The translations under genes were made by a program, and so were the position numbers. A stretch of 64,000 nucleotides of DNA from the NCBI RefSeq assembly GCF_015751905.1, contig NZ_JADOUF010000001.1, forward strand, positions 1,488,001-1,552,000, in the 5' to 3' direction. Below the pieces are notes generated by a model. That model ran no database searches and was not told the origin of the DNA. It saw only the letters and a list, made by a program, of their open reading frames with translations. Below, piece by piece: positions 40,608 through 49,469 of the stretch (position 1 is the first letter of the stretch; every line of letters begins with the position of its first letter). Source of the DNA: Longispora fulva. Lineage in GTDB: Bacteria > Actinomycetota > Actinomycetes > Mycobacteriales > Micromonosporaceae.

Positions 40608-40642
40608 TGGCAGGATTGCCGTTGTGCATCAAAATCCTGCCA
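40608..40642. promoter_or_regulatory. Perfect inverted repeat, AdpA-like binding site
   Basis: TGGCAGGATT (40608-40617) and AATCCTGCCA (40633-40642) are perfect 10-bp arms separated by 15 bp. Each half matches the published AdpA consensus TGGCSNGWWY at all but the fifth position. The repeat brackets the -35 element of the downstream AdpA-like gene. Confidence 0.65.
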
Positions 40643-40650
40643 GGTAGGGT
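40622..40650 (+). promoter_or_regulatory. Leaderless promoter of the AdpA-like gene
   Basis: TTGTGC (40622-40627) and TAGGGT (40645-40650) are 17 bp apart, and 7 bp separate the -10 from the ATG at 40658, so transcription would start at the initiation codon. Confidence 0.6.
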
Positions 40651-40657
40651 TGGGGTC

Positions 40658-41611
40658 ATGTTGAGGACCATCGCCGTCGTGATCATGGACGGCGTCGCGC
40701 CGTTCGAGCTCGGCCTCCTGTGCGAGGTCTTCGGCATCGACCGCACCGACGACGGGGTGCCGCCGTTCGACTTCCGGGTCTGCGGCGAGCGGGCCGGCGA
40801 GCCGCTGCGCACCGGCGTCGGCATGCTCGTCACCCCGGAGTACGGCCTCGACGCGCTCGTCCACGCCGACCTCGTCGCCGTCCCGGCGCACGCCATCGCC
40901 GACGACTACCCGCCGGCCGTCCTGGCCGCCCTGCGCGCCGCCGCCGACCGGGGCGGCACCCTGGTCTCGGTGTGCAGCGGCGTGTTCGTCCTCGGCGCCG
41001 CCGGCCTGCTCGACGGCCGCGCGTGCACCACCCACTGGCGGCACGCCGGGGAGCTCGCCCGGCGTTTCCCCGAGGCCAGGGTCGACCCCGACGTCCTGTT
41101 CGTCGACGACGGCACCATGGTGACCAGCGCCGGCACCGCCTCGGGCATCGACGCGTGCCTGCACGTGGTCCGCCGGGAGCTCGGCTCGGGGGTGGCCAAC
41201 GCCATCGCCCGGCGGATGGTGGTCGCCCCGCAGCGCGAGGGCGGCCAGCGGCAGTTCGTGGAGCTGGCCATTCCCGAGTGCACCGGCGACAGCCTCCAGC
41301 CGCTGCTCGCCTGGATGCTCGAGCACCTCGACACAGAGCACTCCGTGGCCGACCTCGCGCACCGGGCCATGCTGTCCGAGCGCACATTCGCCCGCCGGTT
41401 CGCCGCCGAGACCGGCACCACCCCGGGCCGGTGGATGGCGCTGCAGCGGGTGCTGCACGCCCGCCGGCTCCTCGAGGAGACCCAGTTGTCGGTGGAGGAG
41501 GTCGCGCACGTCTGCGGCTTCGGCACGGCCGCGCTGCTCCGGCACCACTTCAACAGGATCGTCGGGGTGGCGCCGAAGGACTACCGCCGGTCGTTCGCCA
41601 GCGTGCCGTAG
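40658..41611 (+). CDS. AdpA/GlxA-like transcriptional regulator (DJ-1/PfpI plus AraC domains)
   Basis: 317 residues from ATG 40658. The N-terminal DJ-1/PfpI domain has LVSVCSGVFVLGAAGLLDGRACTTHW, where the nucleophile-elbow Cys is present in a non-catalytic context, and FVDDGTMVTSAGTASGIDACLH. The C-terminal AraC double HTH reads VADLAHRAMLSERTFARRFAAETGTTPGRWMALQRVLHARRLLEETQLSVEEVAHVCGF. The arrangement and many signature stretches resemble Streptomyces AdpA, although the protein is shorter (AdpA is about 400) because it lacks the tail. The gene probably autoregulates through the inverted repeat at its promoter. Its end overlaps the converging pseudogene by 31 bp. Confidence 0.92.
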   Translation: MLRTIAVVIMDGVAPFELGLLCEVFGIDRTDDGVPPFDFRVCGERAGEPLRTGVGMLVTPEYGLDALVHADLVAVPAHAIADDYPPAVLAALRAAADRGGTLVSVCSGVFVLGAAGLLDGRACTTHWRHAGELARRFPEARVDPDVLFVDDGTMVTSAGTASGIDACLHVVRRELGSGVANAIARRMVVAPQREGGQRQFVELAIPECTGDSLQPLLAWMLEHLDTEHSVADLAHRAMLSERTFARRFAAETGTTPGRWMALQRVLHARRLLEETQLSVEEVAHVCGFGTAALLRHHFNRIVGVAPKDYRRSFASVP

Positions 41612-42377
41612 CGCACGAGGCAGTGCCACAGCTGCTTGACGTACTGCAGCGTCTCCGCCTGGTCCCCCCACTCCGTCCACAGGTCCGGGGTGGTCACCAC
41701 CGAGCGGGCCGCGACGCCGAGCACGGCGGCGTCCAGCACGCCGGACGGCGCGTGGTCGCGGAGGATCCGCGCCGCGAGGGGCCGCATCACGGGACCCCGG
41801 AAGTCGACGGGTACGGCGTCAGCCGTCAACGTGAAGCCGCCGTGCCACTCGACAGCGATCCCGCACCGGTCGGCCAGCGCGACCAGCCGCTTCCCGGATT
41901 CCGTGCCGTCGAAGGAGGGGTCCAGGACCAGGGCCTCCGCGTCGGTGGCGAGGTCGACCGTGCCGTGTACCTGGGCCTCGATGTAGTCGTCGAGAGCCCG
42001 CCCGGGCTCGCCGCCGCCGCCAGGACACCGTAGGTGGGCCGCTCCGCCGCGAGAACCCCCGGAGCCTGGTACGCGCCGCCGAACAGGCGCTTCTCCCACC
42101 CGTCGCGCTCGCCACCCGGGTACGCGGTCAACCCGCCGTTGGACACACCGGTCTCGAACTGGCTCCGGTACCGGCCGTCGGCGGCCAGGCCCTCCGCCAC
42201 GGTCCGCCCGTCGGCGAGCAGCCGGTCGGGGTGGAAGTTCAGCGTGATCCGGCCGTGGGCCGCGACGGCGGCGAGCAACGCGGCGGAATCCGGGAGCACC
42301 CGGTCGCGGCGGACGAGGGATCGGACGTCGTCCAGCGCCGCACGCTGCGCGGCGGTCAGTCGGGCGGCCTGCTGCAT
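41581..42377 (-). pseudogene. Decayed DUF3626 family gene
   Basis: The ATG at 42377 opens a frame giving AARLTAAQRAALDDVRSL, FHPDRLLADGRTVAEGL, FETGVSNGGLTAYPGGERDGWE and ERPTYGVLAA, all DUF3626-like. In that frame the protein then loses homology near 42010. The matching C-terminal part, ALDDYIEAQVHGTVDL...VEWHGGF...LQYVKQLWHCLV, continues in a different frame down to TAG 41581. By comparison with family members as I recall them, a stretch with the PRFGS and DS motifs is also missing between the halves, so a deletion plus frameshift is likely. A sequencing error alone would not restore the missing segment. Confidence 0.7.
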
Positions 42378-42597
42378 CGGGGCAGTATCCGGGGCGGCGG
42401 CGCGGACCGGCAATCGAATTGCGCCCGCCGGCGACCCCGTCGGCCAGGATCGGCGCTGGTGATCCAGGCGGCGCGACGGGCGGGCCCGCACCGCGCGACG
42501 ATCCGAGCTGGGTGCCCGCGTGCCACGGCGGGTTCCGGGGTCGGCGGTCGGGAGAGGCGGCTAGATTTCTGGGGGAAGCCACCCACAGGAGGTCGTC

Positions 42598-43539
42598 GTG
42601 CGCGCTGTCGCGGTGTCGGAGTTCGGGGCGACCCCCGAGATCATGGAGCTGCCCGTCCCGGAGCCCGGCCCCGGCCAGGTCCAGGTCCGGATGCGTGCCG
42701 CCGGGCTCAACCCGTTCGACTGGAAGGTCGCCGACGGGGTGCTGGGCGGCAAGGTGCGGCACCGGTTCCCGCTGGTGCTCGGCGGGGACGGCGCGGGCGA
42801 GGTGGCGGCGCTCGGCGGGGGCGTCACCGGATTCGCGGTCGGCGACCTGGTGTTCGGCCTGTTCATGCGGCTGAGGGACGGCGGCGGCTCGTACGGCGAG
42901 TACGCGGTCGCCGACGCCGTGGGCCTCGCCCGGATTCCCGACGGGGTGGCGGTCACCGACGCGGCGGCGTTGCCGATGGCCGGGACCACCGCGCTCAACC
43001 TGGTCGCGGAGGCGGGGGTCGCGCGGGGCCAGACGGTCCTGGTCGTCGGGGCGACCGGCGGGGTCGGCACGTTCGTCGTCCAGTTGGCCGCCGCGCGCGG
43101 CGCGCACGTGATCGCCACCGCCCGGCCGGACGCCGCCGACGCGGTGACGGCCCTCGGGGCGGCGGAGACCGTGGACCACTCGGCGGGGCCGGTGGCGGCC
43201 CAGGTGCTGGCCCGGTACCCGCATGGTGTCGATGTTCTGATCGACGTCGCCAGTGACCATGCCGGCCTGGTGGCGGTGGCCCCGGCGGTCCGCTGGGGCG
43301 GGGTGGTCGGGGCGAGCACGTGGGCCGTGGACCCCGAAGCCCTCGCCGCCCGCGGCATCCGGGGCTTCAACCTGGACAACCGGCCCACCGCCGCAGACCT
43401 GGGCCAGGTGGCCGACGAGGTGGCCGCGGGCCGGCTGCGGGTCGCCATCGAGAGCGTCGTGCCCCTGGAGGAGGCCCCGGCGGCGCTGGCCCGCAGTCGC
43501 GCCGGCTCGGCCCGCGGCAAGACGGTCATCACGATCTGA
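42598..43539 (+). CDS. Zinc-independent NADP-dependent oxidoreductase (MDR, quinone-oxidoreductase type)
   Basis: 313 residues from GTG 42598 with AGGAGG seven bases upstream. GroES-like substrate domain: AAGLNPFDWKVADG and VLGGDGAGEVAALG. Rossmann domain: VLVVGATGGVGTFVVQLAA. It lacks the structural- and catalytic-zinc Cys residues, so it is a quinone-oxidoreductase or enoyl-reductase-like member that uses NADPH. Substrate undefined. No operon partners. Confidence 0.9.
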   Translation: MRAVAVSEFGATPEIMELPVPEPGPGQVQVRMRAAGLNPFDWKVADGVLGGKVRHRFPLVLGGDGAGEVAALGGGVTGFAVGDLVFGLFMRLRDGGGSYGEYAVADAVGLARIPDGVAVTDAAALPMAGTTALNLVAEAGVARGQTVLVVGATGGVGTFVVQLAAARGAHVIATARPDAADAVTALGAAETVDHSAGPVAAQVLARYPHGVDVLIDVASDHAGLVAVAPAVRWGGVVGASTWAVDPEALAARGIRGFNLDNRPTAADLGQVADEVAAGRLRVAIESVVPLEEAPAALARSRAGSARGKTVITI

Positions 43540-43603
43540 GCGCCGGGTGCACCCCCGGGGCGTCCGGCTCGGGGGGTGGGTCGGGCGCGCCCTGCTGTCG
43601 GGG

Positions 43604-44824
43604 TCACCGTGCCGGTGACGTCACATATTTCCCGAGGAACCGTTCCAGCGCGTGCCGGGTGATCTGGGTGCCCCAGCCGCCCCACTGGAAGTCGTAGCCG
43701 TGGTCGGTCATCGGCAGCGTGATCAGCTCCTGCGGCACGCCGGCCGCCTCCAGCTTCACCGACAGCCGCACGGTCTGGGTCTCCGGGTCGACCAGCGCGT
43801 CGTGCTCGCCGTGCACCAGCAGGGTCGGCGGCAGCTTGCCGCGCACGTAGGACACGGGGGAGGCGATCCGGTAGGCGTCGGCCGCCGTGCCGGGGGTGCC
43901 GCCGGTGAACTTCTCCACCGCGTCGCGGGTGTACCCGCCCAGCGAGTTGTCGTGCCACCCCGCGACCAGGTCGGTCGCCGGGTACAGGCCCACGACGGCC
44001 TTCACCGACGAGTCCGGCGCGGGGCAGCTCGGCGGCAGGGCGGCGTCCCCGACGCTGTAGGCGGCCAGCAGCGCCAGGGTGCCGCCCGCCGACTCGCCCA
44101 TCAGGACGATCCGGGTCGGGTCGATCCCGTACTGCTCGGCGTGCGCGCGGACCCAGCCGATCGCGCACTTCACGTCGCCGGCGGCCTGGTTCCACCGGGG
44201 CGGCGGGGCCAGCCGGTACTGGACGTCGAACACCGCGTACCCGTGCTCGTTGAGCCATCCGTTCCACTTCGGGTACTGGCCCTGCTGGCCGGAGACGAAC
44301 GCCCCGCCGTGCACGGCGACCACGACCGGCGCGGGCCGGGCGGCGGACCGGGGCGGCAGCCACACGTCGAGGGGCAGCTCGCGGCCCTCCACCGTGGCGT
44401 ACGTGACCGTGCGGGCCGGGTCCGGCTTACCGAGGTTGAGCCCACCGGTGAAGTAATCGCGCACGGACAGGTGGGCGCCGGTGAGGTGCGCCGTGATCAG
44501 CAGGTTCGCGGTCGGCAGCAGACCGGCGATCATGGCCAGCAGGGCGACGAAGGTGACGGTCCACGCGAGCCGGCGGCGCTGCACCGCGCGCAGTGCCAGG
44601 GCCAGCAGCAGGCACACGACGGCGAGTACCACGACGTACAGCGCGTACTCGCTGGTCACGAGGTAGGTCTTCCAGGCCCAGCCCGCCGGGGGCAGCGGGG
44701 CCCACAGGGCGACGAGGGCCGCGACGAGGACCAGGGTCAGGGTGACACTCAGGACGACGACGGTCCGGCCGCCGTGCGACAGGCGTGCGGGCTTCGGGTG
44801 CGGCGGGGCTTCGAGCTGTTGCAT
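43604..44824 (-). CDS. Membrane-anchored alpha/beta hydrolase (HSL/BD-FAE-like esterase)
   Basis: 406 residues. Three N-terminal membrane helices (TVVVLSVTLTLVLVAALVALW, YALYVVVLAVVCLLLALAL, WTVTFVALLAMIAGLLPTANLL) precede an extracytoplasmic hydrolase domain. It has the oxyanion-hole HGGAFV, nucleophile elbow GESAGG, acid in HGEHDALVD and catalytic His in TDHGYDF, the set found in hormone-sensitive-lipase and acetyl-esterase relatives. The membrane domain suggests a surface-exposed esterase. Substrate unknown. Confidence 0.88.
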   Translation of the reverse strand: MQQLEAPPHPKPARLSHGGRTVVVLSVTLTLVLVAALVALWAPLPPAGWAWKTYLVTSEYALYVVVLAVVCLLLALALRAVQRRRLAWTVTFVALLAMIAGLLPTANLLITAHLTGAHLSVRDYFTGGLNLGKPDPARTVTYATVEGRELPLDVWLPPRSAARPAPVVVAVHGGAFVSGQQGQYPKWNGWLNEHGYAVFDVQYRLAPPPRWNQAAGDVKCAIGWVRAHAEQYGIDPTRIVLMGESAGGTLALLAAYSVGDAALPPSCPAPDSSVKAVVGLYPATDLVAGWHDNSLGGYTRDAVEKFTGGTPGTAADAYRIASPVSYVRGKLPPTLLVHGEHDALVDPETQTVRLSVKLEAAGVPQELITLPMTDHGYDFQWGGWGTQITRHALERFLGKYVTSPAR

Positions 44825-44897
44825 GTCGTCCTCCCCGGGACGCTCCAGGTTGGCCTCCCCAGCATGCCACCGGCACCGGCACCGGGCGGAGGTTTCG

Positions 44898-45350
44898 CTA
44901 CAGCGGAAGTCCGCCCCGGTCCTTGAGCCGCTTCATCGTGATCTGAGAGTTGATCTTCGTGACGCCGGGCAGGGAGGTCAGCCGCTCGATGCACAGCACC
45001 TCGTAGGCGCTGATGTCGGCGACGGCGACCCGCAGCAGGTAGTCGGGCACCCCGAACAGCCGGTAGGCCTCCACCACGTCCGGGATGCCGTCGAGCCCCT
45101 CCTCGAACGCCGTGATCGTGTCGCGGTCCTTGGCCTGCAGCTCGATGGTCGCGAACACCTCGAAGCCCCGGCCGACGGCGGCGGGGGCGATCACGGCCCG
45201 GTACCCGGCGATGATCCGGTCGTCCTCCAGTTGCCGCACCCGGCGCAGGCACGGCGAGGCGCTCAGGCCGACCCGGTGCGCGAGGTCGGCGTTGGTCAGT
45301 CGGCCGTTGTCCTGGAGTTCGCGCAATATTCTGCGGTCGATGCTGTCCAC
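44898..45350 (-). CDS. Lrp/AsnC family regulator
   Basis: 150 residues from GTG 45350 (VDSIDRRILRELQDNG), the usual Lrp start. GATAAT ends six bases before it, indicating a leaderless transcript; a longer frame upstream is possible but not family-like. The winged HTH (LTNADLAHRVGLSASPCLRRVRQLEDDRII) and RAM ligand domain (GYRAVIAPAAVGRGFEVFATIELQ...VPDYLLRVAVADISAYE) are complete. It is divergent from the E1-type dehydrogenase, the probable target. Ligands of the family are amino acids. Confidence 0.88.
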   Translation of the reverse strand: MDSIDRRILRELQDNGRLTNADLAHRVGLSASPCLRRVRQLEDDRIIAGYRAVIAPAAVGRGFEVFATIELQAKDRDTITAFEEGLDGIPDVVEAYRLFGVPDYLLRVAVADISAYEVLCIERLTSLPGVTKINSQITMKRLKDRGGLPL

Positions 45351-45600
45351 GGCGTCATTATCTACCACCACGACACCCCGGGAGGGGCAAGAACGATCAC
45401 ATATTGCGCCCGGTACCCGGTAGTCTGTCCGCATCACGGTCCTGGGGTTCGTGGAGCGCACCCCGGGACCTTGACATCTTTGAAGAGTGCACCCACTCGC
45501 TCCGGGGCGGGCCTGCCGGCGTCACGAGCGCCCCAGGCCCGGCCCCGTCTCGCAATGTGAAACGCTGTTGTCGAAGCGTAGAGAAGAGTGGGGTTCGCGC

Positions 45601-47925
45601 GTGAATATCGAGGTTCTGAACGAGGTCTCCCGACGGGTGCTGTGGCTCGCCGTGCGGATGGTCGACGCGGCCAACCGGGAGCGCGACACCGGCGACGGGG
45701 TCAAGGTCGGCGGCCACCAGGCGTCCTCGGCGTCCCTGACCAGCGTGCTGACCGCGTTGTACCTGCACCACCTCGACGCCGCCGACAAGGTCAGCGTGAA
45801 GCCGCACGCCTCGCCGGTGTTCCACGCGATCCAGTACCTGCTCGGCAACCTGGACCGCAAGTACCTGACCACGCTGCGGTCGCGCGGCGGGCTGCAGTCC
45901 TACCCGTCGCGGACCAAGGACCCCGACGAGGTGGACTTCTCCACCGGCTCCGTCGGCCTGGGCGCCGCCGCCCCGCTGTTCGCCGCCGTCACCCGGCGCT
46001 ACGTCGACGCGCACTTCGGCGAGCGGCCGAACTCCCGGTTCGTCGCGCTGATCGGCGACGCCGAACTCGACGAGGGCAACATCTGGGAGGCCATCGTCGA
46101 TCCGGCCACCACCGGGCTCGGCAACGTGATGTGGGTCGTCGACTTCAACCGGCAGTCCCTCGACCGGGTCGTCCCCGGCATCCAGATCGACAAGTGGCGC
46201 GGCCAGTTCGACGCGGCCGGCTGGCACGTCGCCGAGGTCAAGTACGGCCGCAAGTTGCAGGCCGCGTTCGCCCAGCCCGGCGGCGAGGTGCTGCGGACCT
46301 GGCTCGACGCGATGCCCAACGAGCAGTACCAGTCGCTGTTCGCCCTGTCCGGCGAGGAGCTGCGGATCCGGTTCCTCGACGGGGCCCCCGCCGGGGTCGC
46401 AGAGTTCGTCGCGGGCGTCGAGGACCTCTACACCCTCGTCACCGACCTCGGCGGGCACGACATCGGCGCGCTGATCGACGCGTTCGAGGCCGCCGACGGG
46501 GAAAAGGACCGGCCGAGCGTCGTGTTCGCGTACACCGTGAAGGGCTGGGGTCTGCCGCTCGCCGGCAATCCGCGCAACCACTCCGGCCTGCTCACCGGCG
46601 AGCAGGTCGCCGGGCTGCGCGCCGAGGTCGGCCTCGACGAGACGAACGAGTGGGACCGGTTCGACGCGGCCAGCCCCGCCGGCATCCTGTGCAACTCCCG
46701 CCGCGACGCGCTCGCCAAGCCGCCGCGCTCGGCGGCCCTCGGCGTGACCGTGCCCACGTCGACCGGGCTGCGCTCGGCCAAGCCGATGTCCACCCAGGAG
46801 GCGTTCGGCCGGATCCTCGTGGACCTGTCCCGCGACCCGGCCGTGGCCCCCTACCTGGTCACCACCGCCCCGGACGTGGCCACCTCCACCAACCTCGCCG
46901 GCTTCATCAACCGGACCGGCGTGTTCGCCCCCGAGCCGCGCAGGGCCTGGTCGGCCGACCCGCTCGTCAAGTGGTCGGAGGGCCCGACCGGCCAGCACCT
47001 GGAACTCGGCATCTCCGAGATGAACCTGTTCCTGCTGCTCGGCCAGCTCGGCCTGTCCTGGGACCTGTCCGGCCAGCCGCTGCTGGCCGTCGGCACGGTC
47101 TACGACCCGTTCGTGTGCCGGGGCCTGGACGCCTTCATCTACTCGGTGTACTCCGGCTCCCGCTTCGTCGTCGCCGGCACCCCCTCGGGCGTCACCCTGG
47201 CGCCGGAGGGCGGCGCGCACCAGTCGACGATCACCCCGTCGATCGGCCTGGAACTGCCGAACACGACGCTGATCGAGCCCGCGTACGCAGGTGCCCTGGA
47301 CTGGCTGCTGTGCGACGCGTTCGGCAGGATCGCCGCCGGACCGTCGACCAACCCGACGGCCGGGCCGACCGAGGACGGGGCCTACTACTTCCGGCTCACC
47401 ACCCGGCCGATCGACCAGGCCCCGTTCGCGGCTGCGAAGGAGCGCCTCGGCGAGGCGGTGCTGCGCCGGCAGGTCCTCGCCGGCGCGTATCCGCTGGTCG
47501 CCTCCACCGTCGCCGGCCCGACCGTCTACCTCGCCGCCACCGGCGCGGTGCTGCCGGAGACCCTGGCCGCCGCAGAGGAGCTCGCCGAGGAGGGCATCGC
47601 CGCGCACGTCGTGGACGTCACCTCCCTCGACCGGCTGTACTCGGCCTGGCAGCGCACCCTCCGCCAGGGCGTGCGCACCGCGACCACGCCCTCGGTGGCC
47701 GGGGCGCTGCGGGCGGCGTTCCCGACCCGCGCGCCGATCGTGACCGTGCACGACGGGGCCTCGCACGCGATGGCGTGGCTCGGCTCGGCGCTCGGGGTGC
47801 CGTGCGTGCCGCTGGGCGTGGACACCTTCGGCCAGTCCGGCACGGTCCAGGAGCTCTACGAGCTGCACGACCTGACCCCGGGCTCGATCGTGAACGCCGC
47901 GCTGGCGGCGCTGTCCCTGGGCTGA
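45601..47925 (+). CDS. Homodimeric 2-oxoacid dehydrogenase E1 (AceE/MdeB-like)
   Basis: 774 residues from GTG 45601. Thiamine-diphosphate motif GDAELDEGNIWEAIVDPATTGLGNVMWVVDFN is present, with the transketolase-type middle and C-terminal domains (LELGISEMNLFLLLGQLG, ITPSIGLELPNTTLIEP, GVDTFGQSGTVQELYE). It is shorter than typical AceE (about 900 residues), so it corresponds to the compact E1/transketolase-like form. Expected reaction: oxidative decarboxylation of pyruvate or another 2-oxo acid with transfer to a lipoyl E2; no E2 or E3 is nearby. The divergent Lrp gene recalls the mdeR-mdeB arrangement of methionine catabolism in Pseudomonas, where MdeB acts on 2-ketobutyrate. A branched-chain or amino-acid-derived oxoacid is therefore possible. 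Confidence 0.85.
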   Translation: MNIEVLNEVSRRVLWLAVRMVDAANRERDTGDGVKVGGHQASSASLTSVLTALYLHHLDAADKVSVKPHASPVFHAIQYLLGNLDRKYLTTLRSRGGLQSYPSRTKDPDEVDFSTGSVGLGAAAPLFAAVTRRYVDAHFGERPNSRFVALIGDAELDEGNIWEAIVDPATTGLGNVMWVVDFNRQSLDRVVPGIQIDKWRGQFDAAGWHVAEVKYGRKLQAAFAQPGGEVLRTWLDAMPNEQYQSLFALSGEELRIRFLDGAPAGVAEFVAGVEDLYTLVTDLGGHDIGALIDAFEAADGEKDRPSVVFAYTVKGWGLPLAGNPRNHSGLLTGEQVAGLRAEVGLDETNEWDRFDAASPAGILCNSRRDALAKPPRSAALGVTVPTSTGLRSAKPMSTQEAFGRILVDLSRDPAVAPYLVTTAPDVATSTNLAGFINRTGVFAPEPRRAWSADPLVKWSEGPTGQHLELGISEMNLFLLLGQLGLSWDLSGQPLLAVGTVYDPFVCRGLDAFIYSVYSGSRFVVAGTPSGVTLAPEGGAHQSTITPSIGLELPNTTLIEPAYAGALDWLLCDAFGRIAAGPSTNPTAGPTEDGAYYFRLTTRPIDQAPFAAAKERLGEAVLRRQVLAGAYPLVASTVAGPTVYLAATGAVLPETLAAAEELAEEGIAAHVVDVTSLDRLYSAWQRTLRQGVRTATTPSVAGALRAAFPTRAPIVTVHDGASHAMAWLGSALGVPCVPLGVDTFGQSGTVQELYELHDLTPGSIVNAALAALSLG

Positions 47926-47935
47926 TCCGGCCGAC

Positions 47936-47976
47936 CGTCACGGGCCCGTCCGCCGTCGGCGGGTGGGACCGTGACG
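47936..47976 (+). terminator. Hairpin after the E1 gene
   Basis: CGTCACGG (47936-47943) pairs with CCGTGACG (47969-47976), with an inner CCGCC/GGCGG stem, 10 bp after the stop codon. Confidence 0.6.
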
Positions 47977-48088
47977 CGCCCTGGCCCCGGGGAGCGGGCA
48001 CATTCCCCGATTGCGCAAAGTGGTCATATCTGGGCAATTACCATCCTGAGGGTATGCCCGCCGTGATCCACCCGAGAGGGGAACATCT

Positions 48089-49468
48089 GTGCGCCTACCC
48101 ACCCGCCTGACCACCGGAGGCGTCCTGCTCCTGCTGTCCACGGTGCTCTCAGCGGCAGCGTCGACCGCCGCGCCCGCCGTCGAACCCGAGGGCCCGGCGT
48201 CGGACGGCCTGATCGTCGAGTTCCGGCCCGGCACCGACGGCGACCCGTCCCGGACCGACCTGCCCGAGATCGAGGGGATCAGGCTGTCGGTGGCCGTGCC
48301 GATGGCCAACGACCGGGTCCTGGTCCGCACCCAGCCGGCCGACCTGTCCCGGGCGACCCGCGACGACGTGATCCGCCGGCTCGCCGCCGACCACCGCGTC
48401 GTCTCCGTCGAGCCCAACCTGCGGATCGCCGCCCCGAACTCCGAGGACCCGTACTACTCCTACCAGTGGGACCTGCACGAGGACACCGCCGGCATGCGCG
48501 TCCCGGAGGCGTGGGACCAGGGCGCCCGAGGCGCCGGCGTGACCGTGGCCGTACTGGACACCGGCATCACGAAGCACCCGGACCTCGACGGCAACGTCGT
48601 CGGCGGCTACGACTTCCTCAGCAACGCCGCGGCGGCCCGCGACGGCGACGGCCGGGACGCGAACCCCGCCGACGAGGGCGACTGGACGACCTTCGGCCAG
48701 TGCGAGAAGAGCCGGCCGGGGCGGCCGAGCACCTGGCACGGCACGCACGTCGCCGGCACCGTCGCGGCGGTCGGGGACAACAGCGTCGGGGTCACCGGCG
48801 TCGCCCCGCAGGCCAGGCTCGTCCCCGTCCGGGTGCTCGGGGCGTGCGGCGGCACGGTCGCCGACATCTCCGACGCGATCGTCTGGGCGTCCGGCGGCCC
48901 CGTCCCCGGCGTTCCGGCGAACCCGAACCCGGCCCGGGTGCTCAATCTGAGCCTGGGCGGGACGAACGCGTGCCCCCGGGCCTACTCGGCGGCGTTGAAG
49001 TCGGCGACAGGGCGGGGCGCGACCGTGGTGATCGCCGCCGGCAACGACAACCAGCCCGCCAGCCGGGCCACCCCGGCCAACTGTGGCGGGAACACGATCG
49101 TGGTCGCCGCGCTGAACCGGGCCGGCGGCAAGGCCGGGTACTCCAACTACGGCGAGACGGTCGACATCGCGGCCCCGGGCGGGGACACCGAGAACGCTGC
49201 CGCCGACGGCATCCTGTCCACCTGGAACCAGGGCCAGACGACGCTCGGGGACGCCGGTTACGGATACATGGAGGGCACCTCGATGGCGGCCCCGCACGTC
49301 GCGGGCCTCGCGGCACTGCTGCTCGGCCTCGACGGCACCCTGGCCCCGGACGACCTGAAGTCCGTCATCCAACTGACCGCGCGCGCCCTGCCGGGCGACT
49401 GCCCCGACGGTTGCGGCACGGGGCTCGCCGACGCGGGCGCGGCGGTGCGCTTCCTCCTCACGACCTGA
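48089..49468 (+). CDS. Secreted subtilisin-like serine protease (S8)
   Basis: 459 residues from GTG 48089 with GAGAGGGGAA upstream. Signal peptide, then an inhibitor-I9-like propeptide (LIVEFRPG...HRVVSVEPNLRI), then the catalytic domain with triad motifs VAVLDTGI (Asp), WHGTHVAG (His) and GTSMAAPH (Ser), plus oxyanion AAGNDN. Extra Cys (GQCEKS, GACGG, NACPRA, ANCGGN, GDCPDGCG) suggest several disulfides. Length matches actinobacterial secreted subtilases. It abuts the converging oxidoreductase gene with one base between stop codons. Confidence 0.93.
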   Translation: MRLPTRLTTGGVLLLLSTVLSAAASTAAPAVEPEGPASDGLIVEFRPGTDGDPSRTDLPEIEGIRLSVAVPMANDRVLVRTQPADLSRATRDDVIRRLAADHRVVSVEPNLRIAAPNSEDPYYSYQWDLHEDTAGMRVPEAWDQGARGAGVTVAVLDTGITKHPDLDGNVVGGYDFLSNAAAARDGDGRDANPADEGDWTTFGQCEKSRPGRPSTWHGTHVAGTVAAVGDNSVGVTGVAPQARLVPVRVLGACGGTVADISDAIVWASGGPVPGVPANPNPARVLNLSLGGTNACPRAYSAALKSATGRGATVVIAAGNDNQPASRATPANCGGNTIVVAALNRAGGKAGYSNYGETVDIAAPGGDTENAAADGILSTWNQGQTTLGDAGYGYMEGTSMAAPHVAGLAALLLGLDGTLAPDDLKSVIQLTARALPGDCPDGCGTGLADAGAAVRFLLTT

Positions 49469-49469
49469 C

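Noticed and set aside
41990-42030. Programmed frameshift in the DUF3626 gene
   Set aside because: There is no slippery heptamer or downstream pseudoknot, and a conserved segment is missing as well, so decay is simpler.
45471-45476. Consensus -35 TTGACA upstream of the E1 gene
   Set aside because: No acceptable -10 lies 16-19 bp downstream (the sequence there is CACTCG), so I did not annotate a promoter from it. It may still belong to one with an unusual -10.
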